The position numbers were made by a program, and so were the translations under genes. This document shows, one piece after another, positions 17,191 to 25,793 of a DNA stretch of 64,000 bases; within the stretch, counting starts at the first letter, position 1, and each line of letters begins with the position of its first letter. Under the pieces are notes generated by a model. It searched no databases and was not told the DNA's origin. It saw only the letters and a list, made by a program, of their open reading frames with translations. Source of the stretch: Actinoalloteichus caeruleus DSM 43889 (GTDB lineage: Bacteria; Actinomycetota; Actinomycetes; Mycobacteriales; Pseudonocardiaceae); contig NZ_AUBJ02000001.1 in the NCBI RefSeq assembly GCF_000429185.2, forward strand, positions 3,348,001 to 3,412,000. The letters are read 5' to 3'.

Positions 17191-18912
17191 TCACTTCTCG
17201 GTCGGGTGCGCCGGCCACACCACCTCGAACCGCGCACCGCCCTCCGGGGACACCCCGGCCCGCACCCAGCCGCCCCGTCTGGCCACCAGCTCCGCGACCA
17301 GGGCGAGACCGAGCCCGGTGCCGCCCTCCTGCCTGGCCCGGCCGGTGTCGACCCGGTAGAAGCGGTCGAACACCCGGGCCCGGTGCTCCTCGGGGATGCC
17401 GGGGCCGTCGTCGTCGACGACCAACCTGACGTGCCGCCCGGCTGGCAGCACCGTGACCCGGACCAGGACACGGGTGTGCCGCACGGCGTTCGACACCAGG
17501 TTCGTGAGCACCCGGTCCACCTCGACCGGGTCGGCGGCCGCCAGCGCTGGCACCGGCGCGTAGCAGAGCACCACCCGGGGTGGGCGGGGACGTGCCGCCC
17601 CCCGGTGCCCGCCCCGGTCCGGCTGTCCCGCGACGACCGCCTCGCCGGTACCGTCGTCGACCCCGCCGGCGGTGGATCGCTCGTCCACTCCAGCAGCGGG
17701 CCACTCGTCGAGTTCGGCGAGGAGCCGGAACGACTCCTCGGCCTCGTCCGGAGCGGGTGGAGGTCCCCCCGCGAGCTCGACGGCACCGGCCGCCGGGCCG
17801 TCGCCGGCGTGGTGGGACGCGGCGCCCGAGTCGGTCCGAGGGGGAGCCGGCGATCCGGGGGCGGGGACATGCGGTTCGCCGCCGGGCCGGGACGCGGAGG
17901 CGTCGGCGGGCCCGCCCGCACCGGGCTCGGGCCTGGCCGCCGGCCCCTGCTGGTCGAGCCGGTGCCGCCGCGCCACCTGCCGGGCGAGTTCGGCGACGTC
18001 GACGGGCACCGGCTCCCGGTACTCGCCAGCGTCGGACCTCGCCAACGACAGCATGTCCTCCAACAGGGCGGTGAGCCGGTTGGACTCCGTGACGACCTCG
18101 GCCAACACCTCCTGAGCGTCGTCGGGGTCGGGGTAGGCGAGCGCGACCTCCGCCTGCGCGCGGATCGAGGTCACCGGGGACCGCAGCTCGTGGGCGGCGT
18201 CGCCGGTGAACCGGCGCAACCGCGCCACCGCCTCGTCGCGGCGGGCCAGCAGCCCGTTGAACTCCTCGGCGAGGGTCCGCAGTTCGTCCCTGGCCTCGGG
18301 CACCGGGAGGCGACCGCCCGGTGCCAACCCGAGCGCGGCACGGCGGACCCGGTCGACCGAGCGGAGGGAGCCGCGCACGGCGCCCCAGGTCACCAGCCCC
18401 ACCACCAGCACCCCGACCCCGGAGCACAGCAGCAGCACGAGCAGGCCGACCCGGCGCATCTCGCCGTAGCCGGCGAGTTCGACCTCCGCCACCACCAGCC
18501 GTTGGGACCCGTCCGGCTGGCTGGTGACCATGCCGACGGCCCGGGACACCGTGCCGTACCCGCCCCGGGTGACGAACCGCCCGGTGCGCAGCGCCTCCAG
18601 TTCCGGCTCGGACAACCCCAGCACGGGTTGACCGTCCCGGGGGGCGCCCGCCGTGTCGAGCACGCGCACGGCGGGTCGGTTCAGGGCCGGCGGCACCGAA
18701 GGGGGCGGTTGCCCCTCGGAGACGGCGCTGACCGCGCTCACCAGGGAGCGGCGCAACTCGTCGTCGGCGGAACCCGTCACCATCCGGTCGGCCAGGGCGA
18801 TGACCACGGTGGACAACGCCGCCATCAACACCAGGGTGGCGGCCGCGGTGACCAGGGAGATCCTCGCCCACAGGGACCGGCGCGACCACCAGCCACCGAC
18901 CGGCCCCCTCAC
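17191..18912 (-). CDS. Sensor histidine kinase with a long DHp-CA insertion
   Basis: A 573-residue membrane kinase. TM1 is at about 15-42, an extracytoplasmic sensor loop at 43-152, TM2 at 153-178 and HAMP at 180-232. The HisKA domain carries phospho-acceptor His241 in GDAAHELRSPV. The HATPase domain spans 447-573, with its N box at 470-479, DDGPGIP (501-507) and GTGLGLALV (531-539). Between HisKA and HATPase lies a Gly/Ala/Pro/acid-rich insertion of about 125 residues (322-446), which is unusual. The GTG at 18912 overlaps the response regulator stop by four bases, so the two are coupled. The signal is not known. Confidence 0.88.
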   Translation of the reverse strand: MRGPVGGWWSRRSLWARISLVTAAATLVLMAALSTVVIALADRMVTGSADDELRRSLVSAVSAVSEGQPPPSVPPALNRPAVRVLDTAGAPRDGQPVLGLSEPELEALRTGRFVTRGGYGTVSRAVGMVTSQPDGSQRLVVAEVELAGYGEMRRVGLLVLLLCSGVGVLVVGLVTWGAVRGSLRSVDRVRRAALGLAPGGRLPVPEARDELRTLAEEFNGLLARRDEAVARLRRFTGDAAHELRSPVTSIRAQAEVALAYPDPDDAQEVLAEVVTESNRLTALLEDMLSLARSDAGEYREPVPVDVAELARQVARRHRLDQQGPAARPEPGAGGPADASASRPGGEPHVPAPGSPAPPRTDSGAASHHAGDGPAAGAVELAGGPPPAPDEAEESFRLLAELDEWPAAGVDERSTAGGVDDGTGEAVVAGQPDRGGHRGAARPRPPRVVLCYAPVPALAAADPVEVDRVLTNLVSNAVRHTRVLVRVTVLPAGRHVRLVVDDDGPGIPEEHRARVFDRFYRVDTGRARQEGGTGLGLALVAELVARRGGWVRAGVSPEGGARFEVVWPAHPTEK

Positions 18913-19652
18913 CGGCGGCCCGGCTCCCCGCCCGGCGCCGCCGGGGCCAGCGAGGTGTCGGCCAGCTCGGGGCCGCTGATCAGGTAACCGTGCCCGCGCA
19001 CCGTGCGCAGCAGGTGCCCGGCGCCGACCGCCCGCAACTTCCGGCGCACGTAGCCCAGGTACACCTCGACGACGTTGCGGGTGGCGGCGGCCTCGTCGCC
19101 CCACACCTCGGCCAGCAGCTCGTCCTTCCCGACGACCGCCCCGGCCCGGCCCATCAGGACCCGCAGCACCGCGTACTCCCGTGGGCTGAGCCCCACCTCG
19201 GCGCCCCGCCACGTGACGCCGCGCACGGCGGTGTCCAACACCAGTTCGTCGAGCCGGTACACCACGCCCTCCCGCGCGCCCAGCGACTCGGCCCGCCGCA
19301 GCACGGCACGCAGCTGGGCCAGCAACACCACGAACGAGAACGGCTTGACCAGGTATCCGTCGGCCCCCAGGTCGAGCCCGTCCGCCTGGTCCACCTCCCC
19401 GTCCTTCGCGGACACCAGCAGCACCGGGGTGGTGATCCCCCTGCGCCGCAGCTCGGCGAGCACCCGGTAACCGGAGAGGCCGGGCATCATGATGTCGAGC
19501 AGGATCGCGTCGAACGCCCCCGTCAGCGCCAGGCGCAACGCGTCCGGTCCCGCCTGGGCGAGCACCACGTCCATGCCCTCCGCGCTGAGGCCCCGGTTCA
19601 GGGCCCGCCGCACTCCGGCCTCGTCATCGGCCACCAACACCCTGGGTTTCAC
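18909..19652 (-). CDS. OmpR-family response regulator
   Basis: A 247-residue regulator. The receiver domain (1-120) has the acidic pair at D9/D10, phospho-acceptor D53 in LLDIMMPG, and the conserved Lys in VKPFSF. The winged-helix DNA-binding domain follows at about 135-230 (LSPREYAVLRVLM, ending VRGHGYLI). It is the first gene of the pair with the kinase. It is divergent from the LolA-like/ABC genes across a spacer holding two 7-4-7 direct repeats, the binding-site architecture of this family. That spacer placement suggests it controls itself and the divergent exporter. Confidence 0.92.
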   Translation of the reverse strand: MKPRVLVADDEAGVRRALNRGLSAEGMDVVLAQAGPDALRLALTGAFDAILLDIMMPGLSGYRVLAELRRRGITTPVLLVSAKDGEVDQADGLDLGADGYLVKPFSFVVLLAQLRAVLRRAESLGAREGVVYRLDELVLDTAVRGVTWRGAEVGLSPREYAVLRVLMGRAGAVVGKDELLAEVWGDEAAATRNVVEVYLGYVRRKLRAVGAGHLLRTVRGHGYLISGPELADTSLAPAAPGGEPGRR

Positions 19653-19693
19653 GCGTCCAGCATGCCGGTTCCCCCCAGCGGCACCGCCCCTGC

Positions 19694-19792
19694 TCTCAGC
19701 GGGCTCTCAGCAAGGCCGGTGACCAGCGCCGACGGCGGGCTCAGGCGCCGGTGCCCGCCGCTACCGGCCGCGGTTCTCAGCGGTGTCTCAGC
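19694..19792. promoter_or_regulatory. Two OmpR-type direct-repeat sites (TCTCAGC-N4-TCTCAGC)
   Basis: TCTCAGC occurs at 19694-19700 and 19705-19711, and again at 19775-19781 and 19786-19792. Each pair has an 11-bp period, one helical turn, like the PhoP/OmpR direct-repeat sites of actinobacteria. The first pair lies 42 bases before the response regulator start. The second pair lies 65 bases before the LolA-like gene start. They are the obvious candidate binding sites for the adjacent regulator. Confidence 0.7.
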
Positions 19793-19856
19793 CAGCGTCG
19801 CCCATCGTGGGAGCAGCGGAACCCGAGGCTGGTTCCCTGGGAGGAGACTGAACGAC

Positions 19857-20996
19857 ATGGAGAAGCGGAAGCTGACGGTGGCCGGCGCGGTCGCCGGCAC
19901 CGTCCTGGGCGCCGGCGGGCTGGTGTGGCTGGGCGTCCCGGCGGGCGCGAGCCAGTCGCCGGCGCTGCCGGAGGTGAGCGCGGAGGACCTGATCGAGTCC
20001 GTCCTGACGGTCCAGCCGCAGGCGCTCGGGGGAACGGTCCAGGTCGAGAACGACCTGGGGCTCCCGTCCATCCCCGGGCTCGAACTCCCGGCCGGGGTCG
20101 GCGCGGGGACGAGCAGCGCGCAGGTGTGGTCGGACGGCGGGGAACGCTTCCGGCTGGCGGTGCGCCACAGGGGAGGTGAGGACGTCCTCGTCGGCGACGG
20201 GCGGAACATCTGGTCCTGGAACTCGGAGGAACGCACCGCCACCCGAGACGACGTCGGCGGCGCCGACCGCGCCACCGAGGGCCACCCGGAGCTGGCGGAG
20301 AGCGACCCGGCGTCGGTGGCGGCCGAACTCACCGCCCTGCTACGGGAGGACAGCGGCGTCGCGGTGGACGGTACCGCCGAGGTCGCCGGTCGCGCCGCGT
20401 ACGAACTGGTCCTCGCCCCGTCCCCGGAACAGCGCAGCCTGGTGCGGGAGGTGCGGATCGCCGTCGACGGCGACACCCGCATGCCACTGCGGGTGTCGGT
20501 GCTGGCCAACGGCACGGAGACCCCCGCGTTCCAGGTGGGGTTCACCGAACTCGACCTGGGTGAGCAGGACGAGTCCCTGTTCGAGTTCGACCCGCCGGCC
20601 GGCTCGCTCGTCGAGGAGCGGGACGCGGAGGCGCCGGCGGAGGACGCCCCGCACGCGCTGCCGGAGGGTGTGGACCCGGCGGAGGTGACGCCCACCCTGC
20701 ACGGCGCCGGCTGGGAGAGCGTCGTCATCGCCCAGTCCCCGGTCGGGCTGTCCCCCGATGACCTCCGGGACACCCTCGACGGGATCGACACCGACGAGTG
20801 GGACGAGGACGAGCTGGCGGGGATGAACCCCGCCGACCTGCTGGACCAGGTCGGTGAGCGGGTGACCGGCGAGTGGGGCGAGGGCTACCTCGTCGAGACC
20901 AGACTGCTGACCGTGCTGCTCGTCGAGGACGGACGGGTCGCCGCCGGCGCGGTGCCCGCCCAGGTCCTGACCGAGGCGTTGGCGGCCCAGCGGTGA
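19857..20996 (+). CDS. LolA-like exported protein (DUF2092-type)
   Basis: A 379-residue exported protein. The N-terminus has an uncleaved or signal-type hydrophobic helix (7-30, ending AGAS), without a lipobox. Residues about 40-260 follow the LolA/DUF2092 pattern: outer-membrane-lipoprotein-carrier-like repeated strands, QVWSDGGERFRLAV, and R-x-AYELVLAP...VREVRIAVDGDTRMPLRVSV. The C-terminal 120 residues are acidic and lack a known domain. GAGGAG precedes the ATG at 19857 by ten bases. It is the first gene of an operon with an ABC ATPase and permease and is divergent from a two-component system. This suggests a lipid or lipophilic-compound handling role at the envelope. Confidence 0.78.
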   Translation: MEKRKLTVAGAVAGTVLGAGGLVWLGVPAGASQSPALPEVSAEDLIESVLTVQPQALGGTVQVENDLGLPSIPGLELPAGVGAGTSSAQVWSDGGERFRLAVRHRGGEDVLVGDGRNIWSWNSEERTATRDDVGGADRATEGHPELAESDPASVAAELTALLREDSGVAVDGTAEVAGRAAYELVLAPSPEQRSLVREVRIAVDGDTRMPLRVSVLANGTETPAFQVGFTELDLGEQDESLFEFDPPAGSLVEERDAEAPAEDAPHALPEGVDPAEVTPTLHGAGWESVVIAQSPVGLSPDDLRDTLDGIDTDEWDEDELAGMNPADLLDQVGERVTGEWGEGYLVETRLLTVLLVEDGRVAAGAVPAQVLTEALAAQR

Positions 20997-22003
20997 GGAC
21001 GCGTGACGCGGTGGTGGCGGAGGGATCCGCCACCACCCCCTCCCAGGACGCGCCCGGTGCGCCGGTCGAGTACGCGGCCCGCACCCGGGGCCTGCGCAAG
21101 GTCTACGGCGGAACGGTGGCGGTGGACGGCGTCGACCTCGACGTGCCCGCCGGATCGGTGCTCGGCATGTTGGGCCCGAACGGTTCGGGCAAGACCACCA
21201 CCATCCGCATGCTGCTCGGGTTGACGACACCCACCTCGGGTTCCGTCGAGCTCCTCGGCCGGCCGCTGCCCGAACGGGCCGGTGACGTGTTGCCCGCCGT
21301 GGGGGCGATGGTCGAGGGCCCGGGCTTCTACCCGTTCCTGTCCGGTCGGGACAACCTGCTGCGCTTCGCCGCGATGGAACCGCTGCTCCCGAGCGGCTCC
21401 GTGCGGGTCGCCGTCGCCGACGCCCTGGAGCGGGTGGGGCTGGCCGACGCCGCCCGGCGGCGGTACCGCGGCTACTCGCTGGGCATGAAGCAACGGTTGG
21501 GGCTGGCCGCCGCGCTCCTCGTGCCCCGCAGGCTGGTGGTGCTGGACGAGCCCACCAACGGCCTGGACCCGGCCGGGACCCGGGAGATCCGCCGGATGAT
21601 CGGTGAGCTGCGGGGGTCGGGGACCACGGTCATCGTCTCCTCCCACCTGCTCGCCGAGATCGAGGCGGTGTGCACCCACGTGGCGGTGCTCAGCCGGGGG
21701 AGCCTGCTGGCCCAGGGTGACCTGGCCACCTTGCTGGAGGCGGGCGGGCCGGCCCTGCTCGTCACCACCCCGGACCGCGACGCCGCCGTGACGGCCCTGC
21801 TCGCCGAGGGCGTGTCGGCACGGCGCTCGTCCGAAGGGGTCCGCGTCGAACTCACCGGCACCTCCGCGCCGCGCGTGGTCGCCGCGCTCGTCAGGTCCGA
21901 CGTCGAGGTGCACGAGGTCCGCCGCGAACGTGCCGGCCTGGAGGACTTCTTCACCCAGCTCACCGAGGGCGTGAGCGCGACAACCGAGGGAGAGGGCCCG
22001 TGA
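20993..22003 (+). CDS. ABC exporter ATPase
   Basis: A 336-residue ATPase of the drug/lipid-exporter (DrrA/CcmA-like) class. Walker A GPNGSGKTTT is at 61-70, the signature is a variant (YSLGMKQRLGLA), and Walker B is VVLDEPTNGLD. A C-terminal ferredoxin-like tail is present. The signature LGMKQR replaces LSGGQ, as is usual in this class. I use the GTG at 20993, which overlaps the stop of the LolA-like gene by four bases; a GTG about 20 bases later is possible. Its permease overlaps its own stop by four bases, so the three genes are translationally coupled. Confidence 0.87.
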   Translation: MRTRDAVVAEGSATTPSQDAPGAPVEYAARTRGLRKVYGGTVAVDGVDLDVPAGSVLGMLGPNGSGKTTTIRMLLGLTTPTSGSVELLGRPLPERAGDVLPAVGAMVEGPGFYPFLSGRDNLLRFAAMEPLLPSGSVRVAVADALERVGLADAARRRYRGYSLGMKQRLGLAAALLVPRRLVVLDEPTNGLDPAGTREIRRMIGELRGSGTTVIVSSHLLAEIEAVCTHVAVLSRGSLLAQGDLATLLEAGGPALLVTTPDRDAAVTALLAEGVSARRSSEGVRVELTGTSAPRVVAALVRSDVEVHEVRRERAGLEDFFTQLTEGVSATTEGEGP

Positions 22004-22893
22004 CCGCGCTGGACACCGACCCGGAACGCACCACCACCGGCTTCGCCCCCGACCCGGCTCTGGGAGGCGCATCGTCCGGGCGGACCGCCGCCCCCCTGCT
22101 CCGGGTGCTGTTGTCGGAGATCACCTGGGTGCTGCGCCGCCCCCGCACCCTGGTCATGATCGGGTTGATCGCCCTCATCCCGGTGCTGGTCGGGGTGGGC
22201 ATCGCGTTGTCGGGCGACGGCATGAGCGGCGGCATCACCGCCCTGCTGTCCGGCAACGGCCTCCTCCTCCCGGTGGCGTCGATGGGGATGCTGCTGATGA
22301 TGGCGCTACCCGTCGCCGCCTCCTTCACCGCCGCGGACGCCTTCGCCGGGGAGTCCGCGCACGGCACCCTGCGGGCGCTGCTGCTCGCCCCGATCAGCCG
22401 GCCCCGGCTGATCCTGGTGAAGTCCCTCGGCGTCCTGTCCGCGATCACCGCCACGATCGTGGTGACGACGCTGGTGGCGATCGTCGCCGGGCTGCTGCTG
22501 CTCGGCGGGAGCGGTTTCCTGACGGTGTCCGGTACGACGCTGCCGTTCGGCGTCGGCCTGGGCAGGGTGGCGCTCATCGCCGGGTACGTGGTGCTCCAGC
22601 TGGCCGCGTTCGCCTCCCTGGCGCTGGCGCTGTCGGCGTGCACGGAACACCCGTTGCTGTCCCTGGTGGGCGCGATGGGGGCGCTGATCACCTTCCAGAT
22701 CGTCGGCCTGATCCCCGCGCTGGACTTCCTCACCCCCTACCTGCTCACCACCGGGTGGCAGGAGGCGCTCATCGAACCGCTGCGGGACCCGATGGCACTG
22801 GACGTGATGGCCGAGTCGTCGGCGCGGGCCCTGTGCTACCTGCTGATCGGCCTCTCGCTGACCACGCTGCGGGTGGTCACGAAGGACTCGTGA
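22000..22893 (+). CDS. ABC-2 type permease
   Basis: A 297-residue membrane subunit with a cytoplasmic N-terminus (about 35 residues). Six hydrophobic segments follow (about 50-70, 85-108, 135-165, 180-205, 210-235 and 265-290), the ABC-2 exporter topology. A characteristic cytoplasmic loop DAFAGESAHGTLRALLLAPI sits between spans 2 and 3. It starts at GTG 22000 by GTGA overlap with the ATPase gene. It forms the channel of the LolA-linked exporter. The transported compound cannot be deduced. Confidence 0.87.
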   Translation: MTALDTDPERTTTGFAPDPALGGASSGRTAAPLLRVLLSEITWVLRRPRTLVMIGLIALIPVLVGVGIALSGDGMSGGITALLSGNGLLLPVASMGMLLMMALPVAASFTAADAFAGESAHGTLRALLLAPISRPRLILVKSLGVLSAITATIVVTTLVAIVAGLLLLGGSGFLTVSGTTLPFGVGLGRVALIAGYVVLQLAAFASLALALSACTEHPLLSLVGAMGALITFQIVGLIPALDFLTPYLLTTGWQEALIEPLRDPMALDVMAESSARALCYLLIGLSLTTLRVVTKDS

Positions 22894-22963
22894 CCACCGG
22901 ACCGGACCAGGGGCCGCCCTGGCACGCCGGGGCGGGGGGAGGACGCGATCGGTCCAGCCGCGC

Positions 22964-22990
22964 GGGCGGGGAGGGCGCCCCGGCCCGCCC
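22964..22990. terminator. Hairpin between convergent operons
   Basis: GGGCGGG and CCCGCCC form a stem around a GGCGCC-containing centre in the 127-base spacer between the exporter permease and thiQ, which end towards each other. Confidence 0.45.
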
Positions 22991-23020
22991 CTCGGCACCG
23001 GTTCCGCGCGCCACGGCGCC

Positions 23021-24061
23021 TCAACCGGCCAGCACGGCCACCGCGTCCGGGTCGAGGGTGAGCCGGACCCGCTCCCCCACCTCCGGCACCCCGGCGAAGG
23101 GCGTGCTGGCCTGCACCTCTCCCACGTCGGCGACCCGCACCAGGAGGCGGACGTGGTCACGCTGGTGCACCCGCCGCAGGACCTCGCCGCTGGCCTCCAC
23201 GTCGGTCCCGCCGCCCCGGTCGGCTCGGGTGACCCGCACCGCCGAGGCCCGCAGTCCCAGCCGGACCGCGCCGTCGGGCACGTCACCGGGCACCCTGACC
23301 CGACCGAGGACCGACTCGGCCCAGCCGTCGCGCACCGTGGCCGACACCAGTCGGGAACAGCCGAGGAACCGGGCCACCCGCTCGTCCGCCGGGCGCCGCC
23401 ACACCCGCTCCGGACCGTCGACCTGGCGGATCTGGCCCTCGGACATCACCGCCACCTGGTCGGCGAGGGTGAACGCCTCGTCGTGGTCGTGCGTCACGAC
23501 CAGCGCGGTGGTCCCGGTCTCGGTGAGCACCCTGGCCAGGTCGACCGCCAGCTGGTCCCGCAGCTCGCGGTCCAGCGCGGACAGCGGTTCGTCCAGCAGC
23601 AACAAGCGGGGGCGGGGCGCGAGCGCCCTGGCCAGGGCCACCCGCTGCTGCTCACCCCCGGACAACTGGGTCACCCGCCGCCGCTCGTAGCCGGCCAGGC
23701 CCACCAGCTCCAGCAGCTCGGCGACCCGCGCGTCCCGGACCGCCCGGTCGGCGCCGGCCATTCGGAGACCGAACGCGACGTTGCCGGCGACGGTCCGGTG
23801 GGGGAAGAGCTGGCCGTCCTGGAACACCAACCCGAAGGCACGGCGGTGCACCGGCGTCCCGGCCAGGTCCACGCCGTCCCAGCACACCCGCCCCCGCGCC
23901 ACCGCCTCCAACCCGGCCACCGCGCGGAGCAGGGTCGACTTGCCGCAGCCGGACGGCCCCAGCAACGCCAGGACCCCGCCGTCCGGCACCGACAGGTCGA
24001 CCGACCGGACCGCCAGCACCTCGCCGTAGCGGACCGTGAGACCGCGAACCGTGAGCGTCAC
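23021..24061 (-). CDS. thiQ: Thiamine ABC transporter ATPase
   Basis: A 346-residue importer ATPase. Walker A GPSGCGKST is at 35-43, the LSGGEQQR signature near 135, Walker B LLLLDEPLSALD, and a C-terminal TOBE-like regulatory domain (about 240-346). It closely resembles iron/thiamine/sulfate-type CysA/FbpC ATPases. The thiamine assignment comes from the operon, whose leader holds a TPP riboswitch. It starts at GTG 24061 with GGAGGAAGG upstream and is separated from thiP by 91 bases, unlike the tightly overlapped thiB-thiP pair. FbpC-type iron import is the alternative if the riboswitch is ignored. Confidence 0.85.
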   Translation of the reverse strand: MTLTVRGLTVRYGEVLAVRSVDLSVPDGGVLALLGPSGCGKSTLLRAVAGLEAVARGRVCWDGVDLAGTPVHRRAFGLVFQDGQLFPHRTVAGNVAFGLRMAGADRAVRDARVAELLELVGLAGYERRRVTQLSGGEQQRVALARALAPRPRLLLLDEPLSALDRELRDQLAVDLARVLTETGTTALVVTHDHDEAFTLADQVAVMSEGQIRQVDGPERVWRRPADERVARFLGCSRLVSATVRDGWAESVLGRVRVPGDVPDGAVRLGLRASAVRVTRADRGGGTDVEASGEVLRRVHQRDHVRLLVRVADVGEVQASTPFAGVPEVGERVRLTLDPDAVAVLAG

Positions 24062-24152
24062 GACACCCCACCTTCCTCCCGTCCACGGGACCCAGCCCCC
24101 GCCAGCGGCGACGACGCGGCCCCACCGGCCCCGCCCACCACCAGGGGTCCCA

Positions 24153-25793
24153 TCAGAACTCCCCGACCGTGTCGGAGCGGACCCTGATGCGTTCCACCAC
24201 CGCCACCACCAGCGCGGTCACCACCAGCAGCATCGTGCAGGCCGCGTAGGCGGCGACCGCGTTCAGCTCGCCGGGCCGCGAGATCAGGCGGCTGATCGCC
24301 ACCGGAAGCGTCATGGTCTCCGGCCGCACCAGGAAACTCGTCGCCCCGAACTCGCCAAGGGCGATGACGAAACCGAAGCCCGCCGCCGTGACCAGCGAAC
24401 GAGCCGACATGGGCAGGTCCACCGCCAACCAGACCCGCACCGGACCGGCCCCGAGCGTCGCCGCCGCCTGCCGGAGCCGGTCGTCCACCGACCGCAACAC
24501 CGGCAGCACGATCCTGATCACCAACGGGGTGATCACCAGCGCCTGGACGAACGGGACCAGGACCGGCGAGTCCCGCAACCCGCTGGGCAGGGCCGACAGG
24601 GTCACCAGGTACCCGAAGCCGACGGTGACGGCCGACACGCCCAGGGGCAGCATCATCAGCGTGTCCAGCAACTGGGTGGCCCCGGCCCGCCTCGTCCTGG
24701 CCAGCACCACCGCCGCCAAGCCGCCCAGGACCATCGCCAGCACCGTCGCGTCGGCCGCCGCGCGCACCGAGTTCAGGGCGGCCTCGACGACGGAGATCCG
24801 GAGCACCCCGCCCTCGCCGCCTCCCGTGAGCGCGCGGTAGCCGTCCAACCCGAAGCCGGACGAGGTGGTCAGCGACCGCAGGACCACGGCGACCAGCGGG
24901 ACGAGCAGCCCCACCAGCACGGCACCGGCGGCGGCCAACACCACCCAGTCCCCGCCGGTGGGGGGCCGGGTCGTCTCCGCGCTCGACCGCAACGCCAACG
25001 CGCCCTCCCGACGGCGACGCGCCGCCGCCCCCACCGCGAGGGCCGCGACGACGGCCGCCAGCTGGAGCAGGGACAGCGCGGCGGCCCCGGGGAGGTCCAG
25101 CAGGTTCACGGTGCGCAGGTAGATCTCGGTTTCCAGGGTGCGGTACCTGGCCCCACCGATGACGAGGACCACTCCGAAGCTGGTGGCGCAGAACAGGAAC
25201 ACGACGGCGGCGGCCGAACCCAGGGCCGGGCGCAACGCCGGCAGGGTCACCGAGGTGAACGCGCGCCACCGGGAGGCGCCCAACGCCCTGGCCGCGTCCT
25301 CGGCCCGGCGGTCCAGGTGTGACCACAGCCCACCCACCGTGCGGACCACCACGGCCACGTTGAAGAACGCGTTCGCCAACACGATCGCGGCCAGGCTGCC
25401 GTCCCCGAACAACGCGCGGAACGCCAACCCCACCACCACGGTGGGGAGGACGAAGGGCACCGTCACCAGGACACGCAGCAGGCCCCTGCCCGGCACCGCC
25501 AGTCGAGCCGTGACGTAGGCCAGGGGCAGGCCGGCGAGGACCGCCAACGCGGTGGCCGCGGCGGCCTGCCCCAGGGTGAACCCGACGAGCTGCCAGGTCT
25601 GCGCCCTGGCGAGCATGTCGGACACACCGCCCTCGCCGAACCCCCGGGCGATGATCGCGAGCACCGGCCACGCGAAGAAGAGGACCAGGAACGCCAGCGG
25701 CACGACCGCCAGCACCACCAACCCGACCCGCCGCCGGGTCGACGCCGACACGCTCGTGCCCGTCGGGCGGCGCTCCCGGGAGACGCGGCTCAT
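24153..25793 (-). CDS. thiP: Thiamine ABC transporter permease (two fused halves)
   Basis: A 546-residue membrane protein with about twelve spans arranged as two homologous permease halves in one chain, as in ThiP and FbpB. Each half carries its own EAA-type loop: EDAARALGASRWRAFTSV in the first and LRQAAATLGAGPVRVWLAV in the second. The ATG at 25793 overlaps the thiB stop by four bases. With ThiB and ThiQ it forms the TPP/thiamine importer under riboswitch control. Confidence 0.88.
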   Translation of the reverse strand: MSRVSRERRPTGTSVSASTRRRVGLVVLAVVPLAFLVLFFAWPVLAIIARGFGEGGVSDMLARAQTWQLVGFTLGQAAAATALAVLAGLPLAYVTARLAVPGRGLLRVLVTVPFVLPTVVVGLAFRALFGDGSLAAIVLANAFFNVAVVVRTVGGLWSHLDRRAEDAARALGASRWRAFTSVTLPALRPALGSAAAVVFLFCATSFGVVLVIGGARYRTLETEIYLRTVNLLDLPGAAALSLLQLAAVVAALAVGAAARRRREGALALRSSAETTRPPTGGDWVVLAAAGAVLVGLLVPLVAVVLRSLTTSSGFGLDGYRALTGGGEGGVLRISVVEAALNSVRAAADATVLAMVLGGLAAVVLARTRRAGATQLLDTLMMLPLGVSAVTVGFGYLVTLSALPSGLRDSPVLVPFVQALVITPLVIRIVLPVLRSVDDRLRQAAATLGAGPVRVWLAVDLPMSARSLVTAAGFGFVIALGEFGATSFLVRPETMTLPVAISRLISRPGELNAVAAYAACTMLLVVTALVVAVVERIRVRSDTVGEF

